Positions 53,853 through 62,467 of a stretch of 64,000 bases of DNA are shown here, piece by piece. The stretch spans positions 1-64,000 of the forward strand of contig JBAXJB010000002.1 in assembly GCA_037138055.1 (NCBI GenBank), in the 5' to 3' direction. The stretch's first letter is position 1, and each line of letters opens with the position of its first letter. The stretch is from CAITNM01 sp037138055. GTDB taxonomy: Bacteria > Pseudomonadota > Alphaproteobacteria > Paracaedibacterales > CAITNM01. The notes under the pieces were generated by a model. That model did no database searches. It was not told the DNA's origin and saw only the letters and a program-made list of their open reading frames with translations. The translations under genes and the position numbers were made by a program.

Positions 53853-55193
53853 ATGGCTGAAGGCAGTTTACAAGCACCAATTCGTCACATTATTGATTGG
53901 GAAAGTGATGCCTTCTACGACGAATCAGCGCTCGACAAAGAATTACGTCGTGTTTTTGATATTTGCCATGGGTGCCGCCGGTGCTTTAACTTATGCGATA
54001 GCTTCCCCACCCTTTTTGACCTAATAGATGCAACGCCTTTGGGTGAGTGCGATGAAGTCAAAAGCGAAGACTTTGCGCAAGTGGCTGATGCATGCACCCT
54101 TTGTGATTTGTGCTTTGTGAACAAATGCCCCTATGTTCCCCCGCACCAGTTTGACGTTGATTTTCCACACCTGATGTTGCGCTACCGTGCAACCCAAGCT
54201 AAAACTCAGGGCATTAGTTTTGTTGATAAACAAATCAGTAAAACTGACCAAGTAGGTCCAATTTCCGTAAAAATGGCGCCAGTCGTTAACTGGGCAACTG
54301 CAACTTCAAACAAGCCCGTACGCAAAGCTTTAGAGGTGGTCACTGGTATTGATGCAAAAGCAAATTTACCGACTTATGCCAATAAAACTTTATGCCAACA
54401 GGTTGAGCAAACCCCCTGCCCTGTTAATGTTTACGGCCCTGCTTACGGCCAAAAAGCTGTTTTGTTTGCCACGTGTTTCGGGAACTATAATAATCCAGCC
54501 ATTGGCCTTGCGGCCCGAAAAGTATTGGCACACCAAGGTGTTGATGTTGAGGTTGTCTACCCAGGCTGTTGCGGCATGCCTTTATTAGAAAAGGGTGATT
54601 TACAAGCGGTTGCTGATCAAGCTGTAAAAATAAGCAATGCCCTTGCCCCTTATATTGAAAAAAATATTCCAATCATTTCAATTATTCCATCGTGCAGTTT
54701 AATGCTGAAATCAGAATGGCCCTTGCTACTGCCTAAAAATGAGCAGGTGCAACGTTTAAGTAAGCAAGTTATGGATATTAGCGAATTCGTTATTCATTTG
54801 CACAAAAAGCATACTTTAACTCAAGGCTTGGAATCTCTAGAAAACAAAGCGGTAACGCTGCACCTTGCTTGCCATAGTCGTGCTCAAAACATTGGTGCAA
54901 AAGCCGCAGAAATGTTACGTCTTATTCCAAATTTGACTGTTCAAATTATTGAGAGGTGTTCAGGTCATGGCGGGACATGGGGAATGATGAAAGCCCATTT
55001 CGAAATAGCACTGAAGGTTGGAAAACCAGCAGCTAAGCAGGCATTAACTTACGACAACCCACTAGTACTTTCCGAATGTCCTTTGGCAGCCAAACATATT
55101 TTGCAGGGCATGAATTTGCAAACAAATGCAAGTCAAAGTGCCTATTCTACTATGCACCCAATTGAATTACTGGCTAAAAGTTACGATTTTTAG
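53853..55193 (+). CDS. GlpC-like Fe-S protein with CCG domains
   Basis: 446 residues. Two [4Fe-4S] ferredoxin motifs (CHGCRRCFNLC and CTLCDLCFVNKC), then two CCG domains (VVYPGCCGMPLLEKG; ERCSGHGGTWGM, the second divergent). This matches the GlpC/heterodisulfide-reductase-D-like family that moves electrons to a membrane quinone, in alphaproteobacteria often an orphan. It is only 6 bp past grpE, so it may be co-transcribed with the heat-shock genes. Partner unknown. Confidence 0.82.
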   Translation: MAEGSLQAPIRHIIDWESDAFYDESALDKELRRVFDICHGCRRCFNLCDSFPTLFDLIDATPLGECDEVKSEDFAQVADACTLCDLCFVNKCPYVPPHQFDVDFPHLMLRYRATQAKTQGISFVDKQISKTDQVGPISVKMAPVVNWATATSNKPVRKALEVVTGIDAKANLPTYANKTLCQQVEQTPCPVNVYGPAYGQKAVLFATCFGNYNNPAIGLAARKVLAHQGVDVEVVYPGCCGMPLLEKGDLQAVADQAVKISNALAPYIEKNIPIISIIPSCSLMLKSEWPLLLPKNEQVQRLSKQVMDISEFVIHLHKKHTLTQGLESLENKAVTLHLACHSRAQNIGAKAAEMLRLIPNLTVQIIERCSGHGGTWGMMKAHFEIALKVGKPAAKQALTYDNPLVLSECPLAAKHILQGMNLQTNASQSAYSTMHPIELLAKSYDF

Positions 55194-55266
55194 ATTTGAA
55201 ATATATATATTGTAATATTATTTATTAGCTGCTATATGAGTAATATTACTTCAAATTAGATTTATT

Positions 55267-56496
55267 ATGAATTTTAAAAACTACCTTTTTCTAGTTTTTT
55301 GCTTTTTTAAATTAGAATGTGCCGCAACTTCTTCTGATGAAGCTCCAATGACTCTTCAAGAATTAGAGTATACCAAGGTCTTTTTATTTAAAAAACTCCC
55401 TCCCGCTGCACAACAAGAAGTCGATGATATTTGCTCTGAATGTGTGCGTGTTTTCGAAGGAATCAAAAATAGTGTTGCACTGCAAGATTTACATGATTCA
55501 CTAGGGTGGCTTGGGATAAGGTTATCTAACATAATGGAGAATGACCCCACTTTCAACGATCTAATTGCTCGTTTTAAAAAACCAGTTAGAAATGGAAATG
55601 ATTTATTTGAATTATTAAAGGCTACTTTAATTAAATCAAATCCTAATGCATCTGGAATTAGGATTGGACACCCGAATAGCACTGGAGATGTGGATTTAAC
55701 ACTTAGCTATGCAAGAGATACTATTAACGAAATCATCCCTGACTATGTATATAGGTTTTTAAAAAGCAATGAAGGAGATTGGGATTTGGAAATGACGCTT
55801 GATATACAGATTAACTTTGCTAGAAATAAATTAGCAAGCGCCCAAAAATCCAAGAAAAAAGCAAGAATGGGTAAAGTAGAAATGGCAGTGAAAGGCCCGG
55901 TTGCAAGTGACGTAGTGTGCGAAAGCTTAGCTTTCTCAGCTAGTGTTTCCGCTTCAAGCGAAAGCTTGGTGTGCGAACGACCAGTGTGTTCAAGTGCTTC
56001 TATTGTGGGTGGGGGAGAAGAAAAGACAGTCGCAGAAGAAACTGACAACGCCTATTCTTTATCTGCCCTAAAATCTATAGAAGGTGCAGAAACCCCAGAA
56101 ACTATGATCTCTGATTCTGAAGAAATGACTGTTACCATCACCTTATCGCCTTATCACGAACAGCTTCGTGCTCTGCAAAAAACATCATTTTTCTCGAACT
56201 GGCTTAATAAAAGTGATGTCGCATCAATTAGTGCAATATTTAATACAGCTGGTGAATTAGTAGCATCTAGGGACGTTGCTGGTCTTCTTGAAAGATTAGT
56301 AAAAAAGCAGAAAGATCAAGGAATGAAAGCCCAGTACAGACAAAAAGGTAGTCATGCCCTTGCGGTATTGACGTCCTCTTCCGGTGAAAAAATTATATTT
56401 CCTTTTGCAAATCATTCAGGATCTGATTTAGATAGAAATTCTCGTGATCTTGTAAAATCTGGATTTGAAAAACTATTTTGCCTTTCTCGGTCTTAG
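55267..56496 (+). CDS. Secreted protein with HicA-like C-terminus
   Basis: 409 residues with a signal peptide (MNFKNYLFLVFCFFKLECAA). N-terminal helical domain (about 25-200), Ser/Glu-rich linker with repeated SxCE..S blocks (about 210-285), and a C-terminal ~110-residue domain. In the latter, KAQYRQKGSHALAVL, KIIFPFANHS and LVKSGFEKLF follow the GSH...PxH pattern of HicA-type mRNA interferase folds. The likeness is by eye only. No HicB-like partner adjoins it. Confidence 0.5.
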   Translation: MNFKNYLFLVFCFFKLECAATSSDEAPMTLQELEYTKVFLFKKLPPAAQQEVDDICSECVRVFEGIKNSVALQDLHDSLGWLGIRLSNIMENDPTFNDLIARFKKPVRNGNDLFELLKATLIKSNPNASGIRIGHPNSTGDVDLTLSYARDTINEIIPDYVYRFLKSNEGDWDLEMTLDIQINFARNKLASAQKSKKKARMGKVEMAVKGPVASDVVCESLAFSASVSASSESLVCERPVCSSASIVGGGEEKTVAEETDNAYSLSALKSIEGAETPETMISDSEEMTVTITLSPYHEQLRALQKTSFFSNWLNKSDVASISAIFNTAGELVASRDVAGLLERLVKKQKDQGMKAQYRQKGSHALAVLTSSSGEKIIFPFANHSGSDLDRNSRDLVKSGFEKLFCLSRS

Positions 56497-56535
56497 TCTT
56501 GAATATTTTGTCAATTTTAAGTACCTTAACACAGT

Positions 56536-56612
56536 GCGTCCTTAGCTCAGCTGGATAGAGCGGCGGCCTTCTAAGCCGTAGGTCAGAGGTTCGAATCCTC
56601 TAGGACGCGCCA
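56536..56612 (+). tRNA. tRNA-Arg (TCT)
   Basis: 77 nt. Acceptor GCGTCCT / AGGACGC, anticodon loop CTTCTAA, T-arm AGAGGTTCGAATCCTCT, CCA encoded. Confidence 0.97.
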
Positions 56613-56644
56613 ATTCTATGGTATCACCTTTGACAAGAGGCCTC

Positions 56645-57376
56645 ATGAAGACCCTGGTTGTAATCCCAGCCCGCTTAGAATCCACCCGCTTACCACAAAA
56701 AGCTTTGGCAGACATTTGCGGCAAACCGATGATTGAATGGGTTTTAAACCAAGCAAAACAAAGCGCTGTTGGTGACGTTGTTGTGGCAACCTGCGGACCT
56801 GAAATAGCTAACGTTGTTGAAAAAGCCGGTGGTCGTGCGATTATAACCGACCCTGCCCTGCCTTCTGGTACTGATAGAGTATGGGCAGCGTACGTTGCCA
56901 TGGGTAAACCCGCTGTTGATGTAATTATTGGCCTGCAAGGTGATTTGCCACTATTAAACCCAAATTTGCTTCGAGAACTTTTAAAGCCTATCCAAAATTT
57001 GGATGTTGATATGGTAACTCTTGGGACTCCCATTACAGACTCTGAAGAAATCACAAATCCAAATGTGGTTAAAATTGTCATGGACCAACCCAAAAATAAC
57101 ATTGCCAGAGCAATCTATTTTTCACGTGCTGCAGTCCCTGTTAATGCTTTGGTTTACTACCACCACATTGGTATTTACGCATATCGCCCTAAAGTACTAG
57201 AGGCTTACGTTAATTACCCCCCATGTTATTTAGAACAAACTGAACGCTTAGAACAGCTACGCTTTTTACAACACGGCTTTCGCGTTGATGTGGCTGTGGT
57301 TGATTCAACACCTGTGTCTGTTGATACATTATCAGACCTACACCGAGTTCGTGCAGCTGCGCCCAACCATCAATAA
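56645..57376 (+). CDS. kdsB: KdsB, CMP-Kdo synthetase
   Basis: 243 residues from ATG 56645 (AAGAGG just upstream). VIPARLESTRLPQKALADICGKPMIEWV and SGTDRVWAA are the CMP-Kdo synthetase signature; GLQGDLPLLNP holds the metal site. It activates Kdo for lipopolysaccharide, so the organism makes LPS. Confidence 0.95.
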   Translation: MKTLVVIPARLESTRLPQKALADICGKPMIEWVLNQAKQSAVGDVVVATCGPEIANVVEKAGGRAIITDPALPSGTDRVWAAYVAMGKPAVDVIIGLQGDLPLLNPNLLRELLKPIQNLDVDMVTLGTPITDSEEITNPNVVKIVMDQPKNNIARAIYFSRAAVPVNALVYYHHIGIYAYRPKVLEAYVNYPPCYLEQTERLEQLRFLQHGFRVDVAVVDSTPVSVDTLSDLHRVRAAAPNHQ

Positions 57377-57387
57377 GGATTTATCTC

Positions 57388-57522
57388 ATGAAAAATACAA
57401 TTGTTTTAGTGTTTACCCTGGCCTTAATTGGATTTGGTATATTTCTTGGGGTTGGCATTCGCACCAAGTCAAACATTATAGAAAAGCCAATCACCCTTTC
57501 TATGACGGAAAAACAATCATAG
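57388..57522 (+). CDS. 44-aa single-pass membrane ORF before ccmC
   Basis: MKNTIVLVFTLALIGFGIFL begins a 44-residue reading frame with one membrane helix and a polar tail ending TEKQS. AAGGA at 57375-57379 gives good spacing. It fits exactly between kdsB (11 bp) and ccmC (2 bp), so it is likely a real small gene in this operon. No family recognised. Confidence 0.65.
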   Translation: MKNTIVLVFTLALIGFGIFLGVGIRTKSNIIEKPITLSMTEKQS

Positions 57523-57524
57523 AA

Positions 57525-58214
57525 ATGATTGCCCTAAATCCCTCTCAATTAAAACGCTTGTTTAACACCATTAAACCAATATCATTGTGGTTTTTTTTAA
57601 TTTCAGCGCCCATTGCCTTGTTTTATGCCCTATACATTTCACCACCAGATTATCTGCATGGTGACTTGGTCCGTATTTTGTACATCCATGTTCCAGCAGC
57701 TTGGCTTGCGGTTGGAATATATACAGTTATGGGGCTCTGTAGTTTTGCAAGCTTAGTACTTCGATCATCCTTTTACAGTTTATGCGCCCAAAGCCTAGCA
57801 TTGCCAGGATGCGTTTTGACAGTTATCTGCATGCTAACTGGCGCCATATGGGGTAAACCTGCTTGGGGCACGTGGTGGGTCTGGGATGCTAGGTTAACAT
57901 CGGTTGTTGTGCTGTTTTTTCTTTATGTAGGCTATATCAACTTTTGCGATGGTGCTTTGAACAAGGCCGCAAGTGTTTTGAATGTTGTGGGGCTTATTAA
58001 TGTTCCTATTATCAAATGGTCTGTTGATTGGTGGTTTACCCTGCACCAACCATCCTCCTTCTTTTTAACGAAGAAACCAGCCATTGCTACTGAAATGCTT
58101 GTGCCATTACTGCTAATGACCGTTGTGTTTGCTAGTTGGGCCGCAGCGGTATTTACAAGACGGTTTTTTACAAACATGGAAGAATTCCAACGGAGGCATA
58201 GTGGAATTTTGTAA
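57525..58214 (+). CDS. ccmC: CcmC, haem handling protein of cytochrome c maturation
   Basis: 229 residues from ATG 57525. Six membrane helices and the haem-binding tryptophan motif GTWWVWDARLTS define CcmC, which loads haem onto CcmE in the periplasm. HVPAAWLA holds a conserved His. It overlaps ccmD by 14 bp. Confidence 0.95.
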   Translation: MIALNPSQLKRLFNTIKPISLWFFLISAPIALFYALYISPPDYLHGDLVRILYIHVPAAWLAVGIYTVMGLCSFASLVLRSSFYSLCAQSLALPGCVLTVICMLTGAIWGKPAWGTWWVWDARLTSVVVLFFLYVGYINFCDGALNKAASVLNVVGLINVPIIKWSVDWWFTLHQPSSFFLTKKPAIATEMLVPLLLMTVVFASWAAAVFTRRFFTNMEEFQRRHSGIL

Positions 58215-58311
58215 TCCTTTTGTCGCACTTGCTTATGGGCTAACTTTTACCTTATTAGTGGGCATTCTCTATAGCTTGGGGTATCAGGCACATTGGTGCA
58301 AACTTTCCTAG
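58201..58311 (+). pseudogene. ccmD: ccmD, 3' end replaced by transposon sequence
   Basis: Starts GTG 58201 with GGAGG four bases upstream, inside the ccmC end. VEFCNPFVALAYGLTFTLLVGILYS is a normal CcmD membrane helix. From 58278 the frame enters the transposon end and closes as LGYQAHWCKLS (36 aa). Removing the element gives SFCRTKEK then TGA (32 aa), and that TGA overlaps the ccmE ATG. CcmD links CcmC, CcmE and CcmAB; the helix survives, so partial function is possible. Confidence 0.85.
58273..58277. repeat. Target-site duplication, left copy (AGCTT)
   Basis: AGCTT directly precedes the GGGG of the left terminal repeat; the same five bases follow the right end. Confidence 0.93.
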
Positions 58312-58312
58312 T
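58278..58312 (+). repeat. Left terminal inverted repeat
   Basis: 35 bp, 32 matching the right end: GGGGTATCAGGCACATTGGTG identical, then CAAAC versus TGAAT, then TTTCCTAGT identical. Confidence 0.95.
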
Positions 58313-58480
58313 TGGTATTGTACGTATAATTCAGGTTTTTAGTCTTCCTGCAGAACTCCTTGTAAATCTAGGTTTTTAGAGGTTAGTAATCTTATTTAAG
58401 CAGTCTATTTCATTTCAGCTAAATTTTCCAAACTTATCAAAACCTATCAATTTTTCTAATGTTTTCATCTTGCTTTGGCA

Positions 58481-58597
58481 AATTATACGTACATATATGA
58501 CGTACAAATCATATTGTACGTACTACAAGCTGAGAATTATGTGTATTGTACGTATGAAATAGGTTGTGTAACATAGGGGGTAATTATACGCATAATA
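58481..58597. other. Putative TnpI resolution site (IRS) with TACGTA motifs
   Basis: This ~117-bp part of the 340-bp gene-free gap (58312-58651) holds five copies of a motif close to ATTGTACGTAT (around 58484, 58500, 58514, 58546, 58585). Two form a perfect inverted pair, ACGTACAA (58500-58507) and TTGTACGT (58514-58521), with a 6-bp spacer, as expected of a tyrosine-recombinase core. The others would be accessory sites. More copies lie just inside each transposon end (58317-58331 and 63552-63567). The rest of the gap shows no gene. Confidence 0.75.
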
Positions 58598-58651
58598 CAA
58601 ACATGATTTTCTAACTGTTGATTTTGGTTGTTAGATGTAAAAGGTAATTTG

Positions 58652-59578
58652 ATGAATCAAAACAAAAACTCGCTTACAGAATTTGAAAAAAGTCTTATCA
58701 GGCAAGATATGGCCGATCATACGATTCAAGGTTACCTTTATGATCTGCATACATTTAAAGTTTGGGTGAAAGATTTTTACCAAACAGAAATTGATTTATC
58801 TCAGGTTACATCAAGCGATATACGAGCTTATAGAGACTATCTCATTAAAATCAAACGCTATAAAGTTGCCTCAACTAACCGTAGCATCCAAGCTATTAAA
58901 CGATTTTATGCATGGCTTTCGCTATCAACAAATAGCAAGGAAGAACACGCGGCTAAAAATATCCGATTTATGCGTAGAAATAAACAAACAAAGCCAACTG
59001 TTTTAACAAATAAAGAAGTAAATGACCTCTTGCGTGTAGCAGGGAAGTCGCCTCATGGTCTTGCAAAGCGTAATTACGCTCTTGTTCAATTGTTTTTGCA
59101 ATCAGGAATACGTGTTGGGGAAGTTGTTCAATTACAAATACGTGATTTGTTGATTCAAGAGAGATCTGGCCATCTAAAAGTTGTTGATGGTAAAGGTCAT
59201 AAATCCCGTGTTATACCCTTAAATGCAGCTGTTCGTCGCGCGTTAAATAGTTATTTGAATACACGAGATAACCTTAAGCCAGAAGATCATTTGATTTTTA
59301 GTAAACGCGGGAGCCCTCAAACAATCCGTGGACTTCAGAAAATAATACAAGCACTCGTACAACGTGCCAATATAACGCGTATTGCTGCTTCTGCACACAC
59401 GCTGAGGCATACATTTGCTATGAATTATTTAAAAGCTAACCCTTCTGCTCTAGTTGCACTTTCTACCCTTTTAGGGCATGACTCTCTTGATACAACCGCC
59501 ATCTATACTCAATCTTCTATGGAGGATTTAAGTGATTCTATAGAGCGTAGTGACCTTAACTTTATGGAGGAAGAATGA
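58652..59578 (+). CDS. tnpI: TnpI-like tyrosine recombinase of the transposon
   Basis: 308 residues from ATG 58652. N-terminal SAM-like core-binding domain (about 8-95) and catalytic domain with Arg154 (GIRVGEVVQL), His249-x-x-Arg252 (AHTLRHTFA), His276 (LLGHDSLDTTAIY) and nucleophile Tyr285. It should resolve cointegrates at the TACGTA-motif site directly upstream. The stop overlaps tnpA (ATGA). Confidence 0.92.
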   Translation: MNQNKNSLTEFEKSLIRQDMADHTIQGYLYDLHTFKVWVKDFYQTEIDLSQVTSSDIRAYRDYLIKIKRYKVASTNRSIQAIKRFYAWLSLSTNSKEEHAAKNIRFMRRNKQTKPTVLTNKEVNDLLRVAGKSPHGLAKRNYALVQLFLQSGIRVGEVVQLQIRDLLIQERSGHLKVVDGKGHKSRVIPLNAAVRRALNSYLNTRDNLKPEDHLIFSKRGSPQTIRGLQKIIQALVQRANITRIAASAHTLRHTFAMNYLKANPSALVALSTLLGHDSLDTTAIYTQSSMEDLSDSIERSDLNFMEEE

Positions 59579-62451
59579 AGGTTGCTGTCATAACGGAAGA
59601 CCAGCTTGCTAAAGATTGGACTCTGTCAGAAAAAGACATACAATTTGTGCTATCAAGTGCGCGTACGGAAATTCATCAGATCCGTTGCGCAATTTATTTT
59701 TGTATTTTACGCAAGACAGGACGCTTTGCGACTGAGCGCTTCGAACTTAGTTTAAAAGCTATAAATTATTTAGCAGATCAATTGATGCAAGAGTCCTTAC
59801 TTCAAATTCCAAACCTTGACTATTCAAAGGCTGATTATGTGCGCTTTGTAAAAATTCAAGAATACTTAAATTATAAGGATTTTGGAGACGTTGAAAAACA
59901 AAATTTAAATGACTGGTGCTTACAGCAAACACAATATTACCCACTAAATAATCAAGAACTTGTGGTCAAAGCAAAAGAGTATTTGCTTTCTAAAAGGATT
60001 CTGCTCCCATCCCCATCTAGTCTTGGGCGATTTATTGCAAAAGCCGTAAAAAATTCTCATTTTGGTTTGTTTGAGCAAATTGTCAATTGTTATCCCAATC
60101 ATGAGCTCTCTCAACTAGACAATTTACTCACAAGTTCAGATAATTCTGTGTACACAGAATTAATGGCCTTTAAGAGACCTCCGCCAGAACCTAGTGCAAC
60201 AGTCATCAATAAATTTCTTTCTTATTTTGAAATCTTAGAGAAGCTTAAAATACCTGAATGTGATTTATCTAAGATAAGTCCTAAAGTGATTGAAACGATA
60301 TCTCAACAAGCTAAAAATCAATCTTCATGGGGTATAAGGCGCATTAAGCCGGATCAAAAGCGGTATGCAATTTTGATTTGTTTTTTAGCTGAAAGCACAA
60401 AAACAATCCTTGACACAATTATTGATATGCATAGCCTTTTACTTGGCGATATAGAAAGAAAATCAAAAAACGAATTTAAGCTTCAAAGAATTACAATGAT
60501 TGGAAATGCCAAAACCAGTCGAGAAAAAACCCTTGAATTTACAAAAAAAGCTCTTTCTTGTGAGTCACCCGAAACTATGACGCTGGCTGATTTTTTAGTT
60601 ACATTTAATCGCGATGAATTACATAATGCCGTTAAAACAGCTGAAGAATACGAAGAATTTGAAGAGCGAGGCATTGTAAGAAATATGACGAAGCGATTTT
60701 CTTATATGCGTAAATATTCTAAGAAGATGTTGAAGTTAAATTTTGAAGCAGCTACTGGTAATAAGCCCTTAATGGAAGCCATTAATATTCTACGGAACCA
60801 TCATGAAAATGGTGAGAAAAATTTTCCAACAGACCCCCCTATTAGTTTTTTGCCAAAGGCATGGCGTGATAATTTGTATGATGACCAGGGCAAATTTCAA
60901 ATTAAGTACTTCGAAATGGGCGTTTATTACGCCATGCGGCAAAATTTGAATAAGGGGGACCTATATCTCACGGATAGTCGTCACCATCGCTACTTTTGGG
61001 ATAACATTTACAATCCTGTAGATTGGCAAGACCAAAGAGAAGAATCTTATAGTGATCTGGATCTGCCGACAGAGTTTGATCAAGTGCAGGTTAAGCTCAC
61101 AAAAGAATTAGAAGAAAATGTTAAGAGGGTCCACGATAATTTAGAAAAGGATGGCTTTGCAACAATTATTGAAGGCAAACTAAAGCTTTGCAGAGAAGAT
61201 GCTTTGGAAATACCGCCTGAGGTCAAACATCTTAGACGCCAAATTGAATCTGCAATGCCCACCATAAGAATAGAAAAATTACTAGCAGAGGTTGATAAAA
61301 TTACTAATTTCTCGGCGGCTTTTTTACCTAATCAGAAAGAGAGACCTCTTCCAAAAAAACCACTCTATGCCGCTATCACAGCCCAAGCTACTAATATTGG
61401 TATTTACGCTATGGGTCAAAGCAACCAAGGCATTACTGCTGAAACTATTAATGGGTTTTCAGAGCGCTATATTACAGAAGAAAACATCCAAAACGGTAAT
61501 GCCATCTTAATCAAGCACACCCAAGCATATCCACTTACTCAAGTATATGGTGGGGGTAATTATTCCAGCTCTGATGGGCAACGTTTTGGTATTCAAAGTA
61601 GTACGCCCTTATCAGCATACTATCCAAGATACTACGGATTTTATGACAAAGCTATTTCCATTTATACCCATGTTTCTGACCAATATAGCGTCTTTCATAC
61701 CAGTGTTATTTCGTGTGCAGTACGAGAAGCTACATATGTTTTGGATGGATTACTATTAAATAAAACAGTTTTAAATCCAGAGTTTCATTGCACCGATAGT
61801 CATGGCTATACAGATCATCTATTTGCTTTATGCTACTTGTTAGGTTATAGCTTCCAACCTCGACTGAGTGGATTGCCACATCATGTTCTTTATAAGATGG
61901 ATAAAAATAATCAATATGGAAAGATTGACTGCCTTTTTAATGGCAGTGCTAATCTTGAAATCGCAAAAGAGCAATGGGATATTATCGTACGTGTAGCCGC
62001 TTCACTTCGAAATAGCATAGCTCCAGCCCATGTTATTATCCAACGATTAGCTGGTAGAGGTGATAAAGTTGCTAAAGCCTTACAGGCACTTGGTCGTGTG
62101 GTTAAAACCATCTATATTTTGCGCTATATTTCTGATCCTGGGTTAAGGCGCAAAGTGCACTTGCAATTGAATAGAGGAGAATCAAGACATTCTCTTGCTA
62201 AGACTATATTTTTTGACAATCGGGGCGTTTTTAAAACAAGTGATTATGAAGAAATTATGAACAAAGCAAGTTGTTTGAGTTTTGTATCAAACGCTGTTTT
62301 GGTCTGGAAAACCCATCAAACTCAACAAATTTTAGACCGACTGCGACGAGAAGGATATAAAGTTGATGATGCATTATTGGCCAAAATATCACTGTTATCA
62401 TCTAAGAACATAATTTTTCATGGCACCTATAATTTTGAAGAAATCAGCTAA
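59575..62451 (+). CDS. tnpA: Tn3-family DDE transposase
   Basis: 958 residues, close to the ~1000 of Tn3 transposases. The N-terminal DUF4158-like DNA-binding part (VITEDQLAKDWTLSEKDIQFV) is followed by the catalytic core: Asp667 (SSSDGQRFG), Asp741 (HCTDSHGYTDH) and Glu869 (LNRGESRHSLAK). Spacing 74 and 128 is as expected. It drives replicative transposition and makes 5-bp target duplications, as seen here. It appears intact. Confidence 0.96.
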   Translation: MKVAVITEDQLAKDWTLSEKDIQFVLSSARTEIHQIRCAIYFCILRKTGRFATERFELSLKAINYLADQLMQESLLQIPNLDYSKADYVRFVKIQEYLNYKDFGDVEKQNLNDWCLQQTQYYPLNNQELVVKAKEYLLSKRILLPSPSSLGRFIAKAVKNSHFGLFEQIVNCYPNHELSQLDNLLTSSDNSVYTELMAFKRPPPEPSATVINKFLSYFEILEKLKIPECDLSKISPKVIETISQQAKNQSSWGIRRIKPDQKRYAILICFLAESTKTILDTIIDMHSLLLGDIERKSKNEFKLQRITMIGNAKTSREKTLEFTKKALSCESPETMTLADFLVTFNRDELHNAVKTAEEYEEFEERGIVRNMTKRFSYMRKYSKKMLKLNFEAATGNKPLMEAINILRNHHENGEKNFPTDPPISFLPKAWRDNLYDDQGKFQIKYFEMGVYYAMRQNLNKGDLYLTDSRHHRYFWDNIYNPVDWQDQREESYSDLDLPTEFDQVQVKLTKELEENVKRVHDNLEKDGFATIIEGKLKLCREDALEIPPEVKHLRRQIESAMPTIRIEKLLAEVDKITNFSAAFLPNQKERPLPKKPLYAAITAQATNIGIYAMGQSNQGITAETINGFSERYITEENIQNGNAILIKHTQAYPLTQVYGGGNYSSSDGQRFGIQSSTPLSAYYPRYYGFYDKAISIYTHVSDQYSVFHTSVISCAVREATYVLDGLLLNKTVLNPEFHCTDSHGYTDHLFALCYLLGYSFQPRLSGLPHHVLYKMDKNNQYGKIDCLFNGSANLEIAKEQWDIIVRVAASLRNSIAPAHVIIQRLAGRGDKVAKALQALGRVVKTIYILRYISDPGLRRKVHLQLNRGESRHSLAKTIFFDNRGVFKTSDYEEIMNKASCLSFVSNAVLVWKTHQTQQILDRLRREGYKVDDALLAKISLLSSKNIIFHGTYNFEEIS

Positions 62452-62467
62452 TTTGAAGGAAAAAAAT

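Noticed and set aside
56536..56612. tRNA-Arg as an integration site for an element
   Set aside because: No repeated tRNA 3' end was seen downstream; the transposon at 58278 has its own target duplication in ccmD.
58123..58311. 62-aa reading of the ccmD frame from an upstream start
   Set aside because: The GTG at 58201 has GGAGG in place and gives a normal CcmD N-terminus; the longer form would overlap ccmC by 92 bp.
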